Assembly (NCBI GenBank): GCA_007115705.1
Contig: QXEO01000232.1
Location: 4,764,880-4,828,879, forward strand
Direction of reading: 5' to 3'
Origin: Dactylis glomerata
Lineage: Eukaryota; Streptophyta; Magnoliopsida; Poales; Poaceae
Length of the DNA stretch: 64,000 nt
In this document: positions 12,280 through 22,564 of the stretch, one piece after another
Layout: every line of letters begins with the position of its first letter
Numbering within the stretch: position 1 is the stretch's first letter
Notes under the pieces: generated by a model
Seen by the model: the letters and a program-made list of their open reading frames with translations, nothing else
Databases searched by the model: none
What the model was told of the DNA's origin: nothing
Program-made: the position numbers and the translations under genes

Positions 12280-14591
12280 TGAAAGATCGAGATGTCGCCT
12301 AGAGGGGGGGTGAATAGGCGATTTAAAACAATTACGGATTTGGCTTGAAAGAATGCGGAATTAAACTAACGTTTATTTTCAAGCACAAAACCTAAATAAG
12401 CTAGGCTCAACTAAGTGTACCACAACAACTAAATCTAAGCAAGATAGCATAAGATATATTTCACAAGTGATAAGCAAGATATAAATAACTTCAAGCTCAA
12501 AGGCTATCACAAGGAAATAAACTCGGGTATAGAGATAACCGAGGCACACGAAGACGATGATGTATCCCGATGTTCACTTACTCGCAAGTAAGCTAATCAC
12601 TATTGGAGAGGTGCGGGTTACCACAAAGGACCCCCGAACGCCACCGATGCTCACCTTCTTCTCCTTGCCCCTCACAAAGATAGGGCTCCTTCTTATGGCT
12701 AGCTTTTCCTCCACTCCGGAGATGGCAAGCTCCAAAACCACTTCACAAGCTCCACGAAGGAGAAGCCCGGGCCTCTTCACACACTTCCACAAAGAGGACA
12801 CCGTGGCACAACCACCGAGCCAACTAGGAGGTCACCCTCCAAGAGTAACAAGCTCACGGTCTCTCACTCGAACTAATCGTAATGGAGAGCTCAACACTTA
12901 TGCAAGAATGCAAAGCAAGAACACCGAGGGTGCTCAAATCCCTCACTCCCAAATCTCACAAAAGAAACAAATGCTAGGATGAGATTAGAGAGGAAGAACA
13001 ATGGTGGAGGTCAACAAATGACCCCAAGATCTAGATCCCAAAGGTTTCCCTCACTTAGAGGAGGAATGAGTTGGTGGAGATTGTAGATCTAGATCTCCTC
13101 TTCCAAATACCTCAAAAAGATGCAAGAATCATAGGAGGGATGGAGGATATAGAAAGCTCTTGAAGGTCAACAATGGAGGTCAATTTCGTGCTCTAGAACC
13201 TTAGCCAACTTGGGGAAGAAGACCCCTTATATAGCCCCACAGAAATCTAACCGTTACAGATTTTTCGATCATCCCGGAGCAGCCCGGAGTAGCCCGGAGC
13301 AGCCCGGAGCAGAGCCCGGAGTGGCTCTGGCCTATACTCCGGAGCGAGTACCCGGCCACTGCTCAGCCCGAAGCAGCCCGGAGCAACTCCGGATTTCACT
13401 CCGGATTTGCAAAACAGCAAAACCACTCATACGAAAACCGCGATATATTTTGCATCCGAAATCCGTTTTTAGCAAACTTGGGCTTTTTGAAAAGCTTATA
13501 AAAAGTACTACAACTTTATGCAGAGAAACACCAAGAAATGTCAAGAGGAAAAATACGAAATGTGGAGAGGTGTGAAACCTTCCAAAGTGAAGAACCGATA
13601 AAACCTCTCAACTCAAAAACGCAATAGAAGATGCATTTGGATTCCGTTTTCGATGAACTTGGGCTTGTTGGAAAGCTAGCAACAAGCTCAAGAACCTCAC
13701 ATAGAGAAATACCAAGAAGCAACAAAGAAGGTATATGCAAAGTATGCAAAGGATTGAGCTCCCTAAGACGATGTGATCAAGTTACCCAACCGAAAGCCCC
13801 TCTTGATAGTGCGGCTATCTATCCTATAACCCGGTCTCCCAACACACACCTTGAGACCGGTAAAAGGAAAACCTACTAAGGACATACCTTTGCCTTGAGC
13901 ATTCGGCTTGATCTTGATGACGATGCTTCATGCTCCCGTCAATCCGGAATGCTTCACTTGGTCATTGTTGCTTCGTGAAGACTTTAATTTGCTTCCCATA
14001 AACCATTATGGATTGCCTCGTTAACACTCATATTAAGTCTATTATCACCAAATGGATGGCAAGCTTCAAACATATGATCTTCTTGAGATGCCTATATTGA
14101 ACTTGTGCTTCTCAAACGTCATTTGATTCATTCTCTCATGGGCTATACTAAATCCTTCTTTTGATGTAAGCCCATGGGAAGATACTTGATTCCACTATTC
14201 TCTATTCATCTTGGTCAACCTTGTATATACTCATGCTCTATCAAATCTCTCTTGAGATGCATAGTAAATTCTTCATTTGATTGCATGCTCTAAGTCTTGG
14301 TCAACCATGGCTCAACTCATGAGACCATCGTGACCTTGACATAGAGCCATCACTTGAATTCTTCTCTTGTAACCAAACTCTCAAGATCATATTCATCTAT
14401 TCAAACCAATGATCTTGATGCCAAAAGCTCAAAGAATATCTTGATATTTATGGCATCCAACCTTGAATCCAACACATGGTCTTCAAGCATTAACTATGGA
14501 CGGTTCCTTCATATTAAACTCAATGAAAACATTAGTCCATAGGAATTGTCATTAATTACCAAAACCACGCATGAGGGCAAATGCACTTTCA
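12280..14591 (-). repeat. 5' LTR of E1 (right copy)
   Basis: 2,312 bp. The TATA box lies at 13234-13227 on the minus strand. The CCGGAG-rich block upstream of it (about 13270-13400) is longer than in the sister LTR, with one extra CCGGAG-type unit and an added ACTCCGGATTT repeat. Transcription of the element would start here and run leftward. Confidence 0.92.
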
Positions 14592-14596
14592 ACCTA

Positions 14597-15960
14597 GCAA
14601 TTAATGGTTTTGTCCATGTGAACGTTCCTTTGTCGAAAGCATTGTTATAGTTTGGTCGAATCTATGTTCAGAGTGAAAACTCGTGATCTAACCTTGGTGA
14701 GTGGATCCAAAGACGTCGGTGTAAAAAATATTAGCTTCCTATAGAAATTGTGTTGGATCCTCCCTTACAACCCTCTGATTGACATCATTATTGTAGTTGT
14801 TTCATTGATCTTTTTTCAGTAACTAACAAGGTACTAATGTATTGCAACATGATAATAAAGTTTATGTCTTATGTACCAAGGATAATTATATATTGAGAAT
14901 CTTCATGAATGCATGATATTTATGGATGTGTTATCTCAAGTAACTATCATCTCATTCTTCCACTCCATGCAACAATCATCATGCACACAATCACCTGATT
15001 CTTGACATCCTTGAAATTCAGCGGAATACAAGGTGGCATGTCTTTTTCGGCTCTTCCCTGCCTCTTTGTGTATTTGTCGTCTTATTTCTAGCCCATTTCA
15101 TACCTCTTTGAGTTAGCCATATGTCGTATGTATGGCTCCACCATTCCGTCGCTTCACGGGGTCACACCATTGTTACAGTCAGTTGTAGGAGTCTTCTTCG
15201 AGTTCAATGAATAGACAGTTCAAGCTAACAGTCTACTCGCAAAGAACACTTAGCACAATTTATATGAAATCGAGTCTATATAATGAAACATCATATGTGA
15301 TCACTGGACCTTTTCACTTTCTTTCATAAATACTACATTGGCACATCCCCTCGGTCGTATGGTGGGTATATATCATGTTAGTGTTCAATACTTGGCAAAA
15401 TAAAGATAATTGTCTGGTATCATGTTTATGATTCAATTTGGAACTATGCGATTATTCAAATGAATATTTTATATACAATGTGGACCGGGTGTGGATTTAC
15501 TGTTTTGGACCCCCAAAAACGCCTTGCTAGAACTCAGATTTAATGTGTATGTATATTTGATTTGATGTTTATATTAAGGGGCCCTTGAATCCCATATATT
15601 AGTGAGACATGGGATTTTCATGTAGGTCTTAGAGACCAAGCTTCTCCTCTGCATGAGCCTTAACTTCACATGTCAATCGGATATCCATTGAATATTCACG
15701 TGACAAAATCTCTACCCGTATCCACCTTATAAGTTACCAGATATCCATCCCATAAAAATCTATGGACGTGATCGGCTCTATATCCATTACCAGCGAGCCA
15801 CATATTTGTGGATACCTAGATCCATGAATAAAATTACTGTCCTTACCCTCGATTAAGGTTTCTTCTTACCCTCGATTCAGGTTTCTTCTCGGCCCTGAAA
15901 TTTCAGGACCGGCGCTCATGCCCTGATTAGCTCTTGCTATCGTAGGCAAAGGCTGGTTGA
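14597..15960. other. Intergenic sequence between E1 and the small membrane-protein gene
   Basis: No gene seen. A short direct repeat (TTACCCTCGATT followed by AGGTTTCTTCT, twice) lies near 15844-15890. The rest is AT-rich with no recognisable element ends. Confidence 0.5.
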
Positions 15961-16360
15961 CATCTTATATAAAATAAAAAACTACTCCAAGTCTGAAAAA
16001 TCACTCACCATAATCAAGAAATACCCAAACGGGTGCTGTCAGCTAATCAAACTACTCCCGGGCGTTGAAACGTGCGGCCGAGGGAGGGACGGTGAGCCGC
16101 AGATGGCGCTTGCCGGCACCGAAAACGACACCCCCGGCCTTCCAAGCTCTCCATAAGCTAAACCTCCCACCATGCCATCTCACCAGCAGCATACGAAGCC
16201 GTTGACCTCCGCGGCTTTAATTCCCCAACTCCCCACCACCTCGCACCGCAGAACACGCAACAGCATCCAAGCAAGACGATCGGAGCGGCCGATTCGGAGC
16301 GGCAGCGGCAGCAACAGGAGGGGAAGCAAGGAGACGATCGAGCGCGCGAGCGGCGGAAGC
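15961..16360 (+). promoter_or_regulatory. Promoter and GC-rich leader of the 53-residue protein gene
   Basis: A TATA-like TTATATAAAATAAAA lies at about 15966-15980, followed by a sharp rise in GC from about 16045, typical of a grass promoter and leader. Two upstream ATGs occur. One at 16103 opens a closed 17-codon uORF; one at 16172 is in frame with the main CDS. Confidence 0.5.
16103..16156 (+). CDS. Upstream ORF, 17 codons
   Basis: ATG GCG CTT GCC ... TAA encodes MALAGTENDTPGLPSSP and ends 204 bp before the main start at 16361. It could reduce translation of the downstream gene if it lies in the transcript. There is no evidence that the peptide itself matters. Confidence 0.3.
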   Translation: MALAGTENDTPGLPSSP

Positions 16361-16522
16361 ATGGACCGGAACATGACCGGGCTCCTGATCGGGTGTGTGG
16401 GCGCCGCCATGACGCTGCTGGCGTACGAGCAGACGGTGGTCTCCAGCACGCAGTGCATGGGCGGCGGCCTGCTCGTGCTCGTCTGCGCGCTCTGCATCAA
16501 GGAAGGCTTCTTCTCCTTCTGA
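16361..16522 (+). CDS. Small conserved plant membrane protein, 53 residues, function unknown
   Basis: The frame encodes MDRNMTGLLIGCVGAAMTLL... and ends KEGFFSF. Two hydrophobic segments (about residues 6-22 and 33-46) are separated by a short polar loop with Gln/Thr/Ser, giving a predicted two-span membrane miniprotein. Only one polar stretch at each end is exposed. I recall similar ~50-residue plant proteins starting MxxNxTGLLIGCVGAA, but no function is known to me. An in-frame ATG at 16172 would add 63 residues rich in Arg/Ser/Thr; this extension has the composition of a translated leader, so the short form is preferred. The high GC third-position bias and GC-rich leader fit an expressed grass gene. 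No intron is needed. Confidence 0.7.
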   Translation: MDRNMTGLLIGCVGAAMTLLAYEQTVVSSTQCMGGGLLVLVCALCIKEGFFSF

Positions 16523-17040
16523 TGCCCGCCCGTAGCTCCGAGCCTCTTTCGAATTCAGTTAATTTCCTTGTTTGCAGCTTCGCTTACACACTTTGTGCAG
16601 CTCATGTTGGTCGGATAGTATGATCCGCATGCGTGTTACCAATCAAAGTGGGTATATCTTGTATCATGTAGTCTTCCTCGTTTGCATAGTTCTGTCACGG
16701 TCTTGAACTTTATCTTCACCTTATTCTTTTGCTCTTTTACTATGCCGATTGATCCCCATTCCCCACCAAATTACATGTATGCGGATTGTGTTTCTGCGGG
16801 CGCCGGCTGCTAAATTCATCTCTCTTGTACAAGTAAATAGCTGTTCCGTGAGAGCTTCTCGTCGATCGAACGCGGCAAATTCACCTGGGTCGAAACATAG
16901 AGATATCAGGAGAAGATCGTCTTTTTACTAGTCGGTTCCAGAAATGATTCTCGTATGAACTTTGGATTAAAACCTGAAGATTTTCAGATCGGATTTTGGA
17001 AGGAGAACGAATCAATAGTTTGGGACAAGTAAGTAGTTGT
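16523..17040 (+). other. 3' flank of the small membrane-protein gene
   Basis: Probable 3' UTR followed by AT-rich intergenic sequence. No further gene is seen before the tandem repeat array. Confidence 0.5.
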
Positions 17041-17045
17041 GTGAG

Positions 17046-18902
17046 GAGACATGAGAAGAGAAATACATAGAATTTATGTTAAGCTAACTATCAAGCCCAA
17101 TTTCAAATGGGATAATTGGTTACATGCTCCACATAAACTTGTGCTATTTAGTTTTGCCCAACGTTCAAATCATTCCTCACTTTTACCCTCATCGTTTTTT
17201 TTTAATCTGACCCTCATCGTTTTAGCCAAGCCTCATGAATATCCACACCAAGAGTTTCAGTTCAGTTAAGCCCTTTGACTGTTCCTTGACGCGGATTCTC
17301 ACATGAGTGAGACCTGTAAAATGTTATTGTGTGAGGAGACATGGGAACCCCGACCCCCTCCGGCGACCCTTCTCCTCGAACCCTAGGATCCGCCGCCGGG
17401 AGGCTCCACCGGGCAAAGCTCGGTTGGGGATGGCGGCGGTCTCCACGGCGGCGGCGGCGGCGCATGTCCTTGTCCGGATCCGGCGGCGCGGAGCGGCGGG
17501 TCCCGGCGGTGGCCGGCTCAGCGATGACGGAGGTGGGGGGCTCTGTCCCCGCTCGGAGGTGGTGCCCTGGCTGCTCTGGACGGCGCCGCCAGGCTCATTC
17601 GTGGGCCTCGGGCTCGGGTGGGCCTGTTCGCCTAAGTCCATGGCGACAGGGCGTGGTGGCGCCTGACAACTAAGGCCTCCTGGCACCGTGGTGGTGCCGG
17701 TGACCGGCCAGGCGTCAGTGGCGGGCTGGACCTCCACCGTTCAGCTTGTTCCATGGTGGAGGTGGAACGGCGGTCTGCGCAACCCTTCCTCGACATAGGA
17801 TCGGCTCTCTTCTCGTTAGTGGTGCAGCCAAGGGTGGCTCAAGATTGCTCCTTTCCGGTGGATCTCGGGGCTGATGGATGTGCCGGGTGAAAGCCTTGCA
17901 TGAAGCTAACAATGACGACATCTGCAGGCGTCTTCTCCTCCTTGGGGGCGTCGTCATGGCACTGCCCATGCTCCCCCTCCTCGAGCGCGGGGGAAACCCT
18001 TGATTTGGCTCGCCGGATCGGACAACGGCGGCACCGTGGTGTCATCCCCTCCTTGGAGGTGTTGTCTTGGTTGCTCATGGAGTCCCCGGAACGGCAAGAC
18101 GGAGTCCAGGTTGGTAGACACTTTGAGCATGATTTTGCGGGGCGCAATGGACATCGCTGGCGGCACTTCTTTGTCGACGTTTCCTCGCGGATGGCCCAAT
18201 CCCGCTGCTCACTCGCCGACTCTTAGGCGCTTAAGGGTGGGCGGTGCGTTGGCTGTGTCATCATGGAGGTAGAGTCAGTTTTGAAGACAACTCCTTCGAT
18301 CATGATGCGGTCCGCGAACTCGGTGTATCGCATCTTCACCATTCAAGGCAAGAGACGATGCAAGGAGAGTCCCCTTTGTTTTGGTGGGTTACATTGTAAG
18401 TTGTGTGGCATTGTGTTTGTATAGGGTTAGCCTTCTTGGCGTTTTACATGCCATCTTGGTCCTTTTTCTATGAAACCGATACACCTCCCAGGGTGTATCC
18501 TTGAAAAAAGGAGACATGGGAAGAGAAATACATAGAATTTATGTTAAGCTAAGTATCAAGCCCAATTTCAAATGGGATAATTGGTTACATGCCCCACATA
18601 AACTTGTGCTATTCAGTTTTGCCCAACGCTCAAATCATTTCTCACTTTTGCACTCATCGTTTTTTAATCTGACCCTCATCGTTTTAGCCTAGCCTCATGA
18701 ATATCCACACCGAGAGTTTATGTTTAGTTAAGCCCTTTGACTATACCTTGATGCAGATTCTCACATGAGTGAGACCTATAAAATGTTGTACATGGGAAGA
18801 GAAATACATAGAATTTATGTTAAGCTAACTTTCAAGCCCAATTTCAAATGGGATAATTAGTTACATGCCCCACATAAAATTGTGCTATTCAGTTTTGCCC
18901 AA
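17046..18902 (+). repeat. Tandem array of ~280-bp units, left part (interrupted by a retroposon)
   Basis: Units start near GGAGACATGGGAAGAGAAAT and contain ATAGAATTTATGTTAAGC, CATAAACTTGTGCTATTCAG and CTCACATGAGTGAGACC. Starts are seen at about 17046, 17336 (broken by the insert, resuming at 18510) and 18790. The third unit is split by A1 and continues at 53124. Periods are about 265-290 bp. Units carry a few percent divergence. No coding function is seen; short ORFs recur only because the unit recurs. Confidence 0.8.
17348..18509 (+). mobile_element. GC-rich non-LTR retroposon with 13-bp target duplication
   Basis: The insert breaks a tandem-repeat unit and is flanked by GGAGACATGGGAA at 17335-17347 and 18510-18522. 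It ends in GTGTATCCTTGAAAAAA, a short A tail, right before the second duplication. Long variable-length duplication plus 3' A tail indicates target-primed integration by LINE machinery. The body is GC-rich (many CGG/GCC) for about 1 kb, then becomes T-rich. No reverse transcriptase or endonuclease motifs are seen; overlapping GC-rich ORFs on both strands look incidental. It may be a 5'-truncated LINE, a non-autonomous LINE-mobilised sequence, or a retrocopied transcript. Confidence 0.75.
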
Positions 18903-19816
18903 TGATGGTGCGGTGTTGGCCGCCCAGTTGGGAACCCCAAAGAGGAAGGTATGATGAGCACAACAGCAAGTTTCCCTTAGTATGAAACCAAGGTTTAATC
19001 GAACCAGTAGGAGAAAGAACCAACTTCCGAAGGTTGATGCTAGCTGGCTTGGTGACAGCTCCAGACAATTTATATATGATGCCTTATCTGGGGCGTAGCT
19101 TTGCACCAGCAGCAATGTGGAACCTGCACACAACATAACCAAAGTACTTTGCCCCAACTTGCAGTGAGGTTGTCAATCTCACCGGTTTGCTATAAACAAA
19201 GGATTAAACATATCATGTGGTAAAAGATATTTGTTTGCGAGAAAGTAAATAATGCTTGTAAAAGTAAACGGTAATATGAATGTAAAAGAATGGACTGAGG
19301 TCCATAGTTCACTAGATGTGTCTCTCCATAAAGATAAATAACATGCTGGGTAAACAAATTATAGTTGGGCAATTGACAGAATAAAGAATGCAAACAATGC
19401 ATGTACATATCATGAGGATCACTATGAGATTCACTTGGGTATTACAACATAATACATAGACCGTAATCCAACTGCATCTATGACTAATAATCCACCCGCC
19501 GGATATCATCCGAACAACCGTTGAGTATTAAGTTGCAAGCAACAGATTATCGCCTTAAGTAAAGTGTGTAATGTAAATAATACAAATGTCCTTGAACACA
19601 AGATTGTTGTTTTCTCCCTAGTAGCAACATCACATCTACAACTTAAGAGATTGTTGTCACTCCCCCAAGTTACCAGAGGCATGAACCGACTATCGAGCAT
19701 AAATACTCCCTTTTGAGTTACTAGCATCTACTCGGCCAAGATATCTACTAGCAACGGTGATCATGCAAGATCATAAACAACATAGAGATGATAAATCACA
19801 AATTAACTTGACATAG
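18903..19816 (-). repeat. A1 3' LTR, outer part
   Basis: 914 bp matching 51513-52432 of the 5' LTR. It stops at ACTTGACATAG, where A2 is inserted; the remaining 717 bp lie at 45992-46708. The two parts total about 1,631 bp against 1,611 bp for the intact LTR. Confidence 0.9.
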
Positions 19817-21443
19817 TGATACGTCTCAAATTTATCTATAATTTTTTATGCTCCATGCTTGTATACACACCATTTGCTTTGTGTTTTGTTACACTTCGTG
19901 GCGTTTTATGCATTTTCTGGAACTAACTTACTAACGAGATGCCATAGTGCCAGTTCCCTGTTTTCTGCTATTTTTGTGTTTCAGAAAAGCTACACGGGAA
20001 ATATTCTCGGAATTGGACAAAACAAAAGCCAAACCTTCTATTTTTCCCCAAGCACCACGAAGTCCGAAGATGAGACGGAGGGGGCCAGGAGCCAGGCTCA
20101 CCCTAGGGTGGTGCGGCCTACCCCTAGCCCGTGCCACCAGGGGGTGAGGCCAGCTGGCCCACCTCCTGACGCTGCCCTTTCGCCTATATATTCCCCTCGA
20201 CGGGAAAACCTAAAGGACGGATCACTTTTCTTCGAAACATACTGCAAGCTGCCACCGTCGTCATCGCAAGATCGGGAGGATCCAGGAGCTCTTTCCGGCA
20301 CCCTGCCGGAGAGGAGAATCCCTGCCGGAGGCCTTCTCCACCACCATGGTCGCCTCCGGAGTGATGTGTGAGTAGTCTACCTTGGACTACGGGTCCATAG
20401 CAGTAGCTAGATGGTCGTCTCCTCCACCATGTGCTTCATATTTAGATCTTGTGAGCTGCCCTACATGATCAAGATCATCTTTATGTAATTCTACATGTTG
20501 TGTTTGTTGGGATCCGATGAGTATTGGTACTATGTTAAGTTGATGTGCTGAATATTATCTTATATTATCTCTATGTTATTTATGATCTTGCATGCTCTCC
20601 ATTGCTAGTAGATATCTTGGCCGAGTAGATGCTAGTGACTCCAAGAGGGAGTATTTATGCTCGATAGTTGGGTTCATGCCTCTAGTAATCTGGGGGAGTG
20701 ACAGAAACCTCTAAGGTTGTAGATATGTTGTTGCCACTAGGGAGAAAATAACATTCTTGTATCCAAGGACTTTTGCTTTGTTTACTTTACGCACTTTGCT
20801 TAATGCAATTATCCGTTGTTCGCAACATAATACCCAATGTTTGCTCGGACAACATTTGGAGGGTGGATTATTAGTCATAGATGCAGTTGGATTACGGTCT
20901 ATGTATTTTGTCGTAATGCCCAGAGTGAATCTCATAGTGATCTTCATGACATATGTACGTTATCTTTACTCTATCAATTGCCCAACTGTAATTTGTTTAC
21001 CCAGCATGTTGTTATTTATCATATGGAGAGACACCACTACTGAACTGTGGATCTCGGTCCAATTTCGTTACATTGCTATTACCGTTTACTTTATTTGCTT
21101 ATTTACATTCCTGCATACTATTACCTTTTACCACTCGATATGCTCAATCCTTTGTTTACAGCAAACCGGTGAGATTGACAACTTCATCGTAAGTTGGGAG
21201 CAAAGTTCTCGGTTGTGTTGTGTGCAGGTTCCACATTGCTGCTGGTGCAAAGCAAAGCCCTGGATGAGGTGCCTTATAAATTGTCCGGAGCTGTCGCGAA
21301 GCTAGCAGGCATCACCTTCTGAAGTTTGGCTTTCTCCTACTAGTTCGATAAACCTTGGTTTCACAACTGAGGGAAGACTTGCTGCTGTACTCATTATACC
21401 TTCCTCTTGGGGTTCCCAACGGGGTGTAATCTATACGCCATCA
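19817..21443 (+). repeat. A2 5' LTR
   Basis: 1,627 bp, reverse-complement match to the A1 LTRs, ending GGTGTAATCTATACGCCATCA just before the PBS. It carries the promoter module described separately. Ends are fixed by the target duplication on the left and the PBS on the right. Confidence 0.9.
20106..20192 (+). promoter_or_regulatory. LTR promoter module of A2: GC hairpin and TATA box
   Basis: An imperfect GC-rich inverted repeat (GGTGGTGCGGC ... GCCCGTGCCACC, 20106-20139) lies about 45 bp upstream of TATATATT (20185-20192). The same order recurs in the A1 LTRs (52819-52850 and 46385-46417 for the hairpin). In B and C the hairpin is perfect. Confidence 0.6.
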
Positions 21444-21454
21444 AGCAATTTTTT

Positions 21455-21472
21455 TGGCGCCGTTGTCGGGGA
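21455..21472 (+). promoter_or_regulatory. Primer-binding site of A2
   Basis: TGGCGCCGTTGTCGGGGA lies 11 bp after the LTR, the Athila/Tat-type primer site thought to pair with a tRNA 3' end (tRNA-Asp in Athila). Confidence 0.85.
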
Positions 21473-21649
21473 GAAAGCAGATTTCTGCAAGGGGGGTCTC
21501 TCACGCTCAACCGTTTACTTTGTTATTGTTTTGCTTTATTTTATTTTTGCTTGCATCATTTTATCAAAAATACAAAAAAATTAGTTCCTTTGATAGTTTG
21601 CATTCCGTTACTTTTACTTTTAGTTCATTATGTTGTTCCCTAAGTATGT

Positions 21650-22222
21650 TTGGAGGACCTCTCAGTAGGTAGTGGTTCTATCATTGGGAAAGGTAACATC
21701 GAGGAGTTCTTTAATCATGTTAGTATGCATAAAGATGTTGAGGATAGATCTTTAGCTGAGCTCGCTCCTAGTTATGAAGCTGCTGCTGCTTATTTAGTTC
21801 ACATGTTGGAGGCTAGGTTTGTTAACCTTAATCCTTTTATGCAACAAATGTTTCTTAAGCTTCATGATATCGAAGACTCTGAAAAGAAAGACTTTATTTT
21901 GGAGACTTCGCGTAGAGAATTTAGAGATGTTGTTATTGAAGCTAGGAAAGTTTTTGAGTGTTTTAATATGCTTGGCTCACGTATAGAGGTTGTTGGTACA
22001 ACCAAAGAAGACATCAAAGTATCAATACCTTGCAAACTTGTAGGATTGCATGAAGCTTTGGAAAAGAATTTTGATTGGATTTGTCCTGAAAACCCTTTCG
22101 ATGAAAGTAGTGAACCAAAGAGTGTTCATAAGAGATCTTCAAAAACTCATTTGGATACAATTCAATTCATTGTTGAAAAGACTTCTGCAATTTATCTTAA
22201 TGCCTCACTTGATATTACTTGA
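21650..22222 (+). CDS. Unknown 190-codon ORF in place of gag in A2
   Basis: The frame is open from 21650 (TTG) to the TGA at 22222. It occupies the place where A1 has gag, between a shared leader and a shared 3' region. Residues run from IIGKGNIEEFFNHVSMHKD through SYEAAAAYLVHMLEARFVN, KKDFILETSRREFRDVV and ARKVFECFNMLGSRIEVVG to CKLVGLHEALEKNFDW and a Ser/Lys-rich tail. No zinc knuckle, protease or gag capsid signature is visible, and composition is that of a soluble helical protein. The likely native ATG at 21646 is one frame out and meets TAG after 8 codons, so either a frameshift near the start has killed it or the true start is a later codon. I do not recognise the family. Confidence 0.5.
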   Translation: MEDLSVGSGSIIGKGNIEEFFNHVSMHKDVEDRSLAELAPSYEAAAAYLVHMLEARFVNLNPFMQQMFLKLHDIEDSEKKDFILETSRREFRDVVIEARKVFECFNMLGSRIEVVGTTKEDIKVSIPCKLVGLHEALEKNFDWICPENPFDESSEPKSVHKRSSKTHLDTIQFIVEKTSAIYLNASLDIT

Positions 22223-22564
22223 TTTGCACTTTCTGCGCCTAGCTCAAAGGCGTTAAAGAAAAGCACTCTTAGGAGATAATTCATTGTTTTCTTTTCAATA
22301 CTTTTTCTTTTATTTGAGTCTTGGAAGTTATTACTACTGTAATGACCTCTCCTTATCATTTTTATTTCGTTGTTGTGCCAAGAAGAACCTCTAATTTGAG
22401 GGAGGTAAGATTTGGGGAAGTTGCTGTCCTGAAACAGATTTCGGTGCTGCATCGTAAAAAATCGTGAAAATTCTCAGAATATCTTTTTGATCTGCGATTT
22501 CTTGTGCATATGCCCCTGGTTATATCCAAACTTTAATTAGTTTTACACTTTTCGATTTGAGCAA
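22223..22564 (+). other. A2 region after the ORF, up to the B insertion
   Basis: It matches (reverse-complemented) A1 48960-49265, including TGCCAAGAAGAACCTCTAAT and GGTAAGATTTGGGGAAGTTG. No coding content. It ends at AGCAA, the target duplication of B. Confidence 0.7.

Larger units (their letters stand above)
4661..14591 (-). mobile_element. E1: complete Copia-type LTR retrotransposon derivative with gag but no pol
   Basis: The ends are exact. Both LTRs begin TGAAAG and end CTTTCA, and ACCTA is duplicated at 4656-4660 and 14592-14596. On the minus strand the order is 5' LTR (14591-12280), PBS, gag, about 3.1 kb of non-coding DNA, a polypurine tract, and 3' LTR (6952-4661). The PBS TGGTATCAGAGC is complementary to initiator tRNA-Met, as in Copia elements. 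LTRs of 2.3 kb and a large gag with two zinc knuckles fit the SIRE/Maximus-like lineage, which is inference from memory. Protease, integrase, reverse transcriptase and RNase H are absent, so the element could move only with enzymes supplied in trans. Its gag is also frameshifted. Confidence 0.9.

Noticed and set aside
17307..18272. GC-rich ORFs up to 137 codons within the retroposon
   Set aside because: Overlap on both strands with no start context, no domain and different proline/arginine-rich readings per frame.
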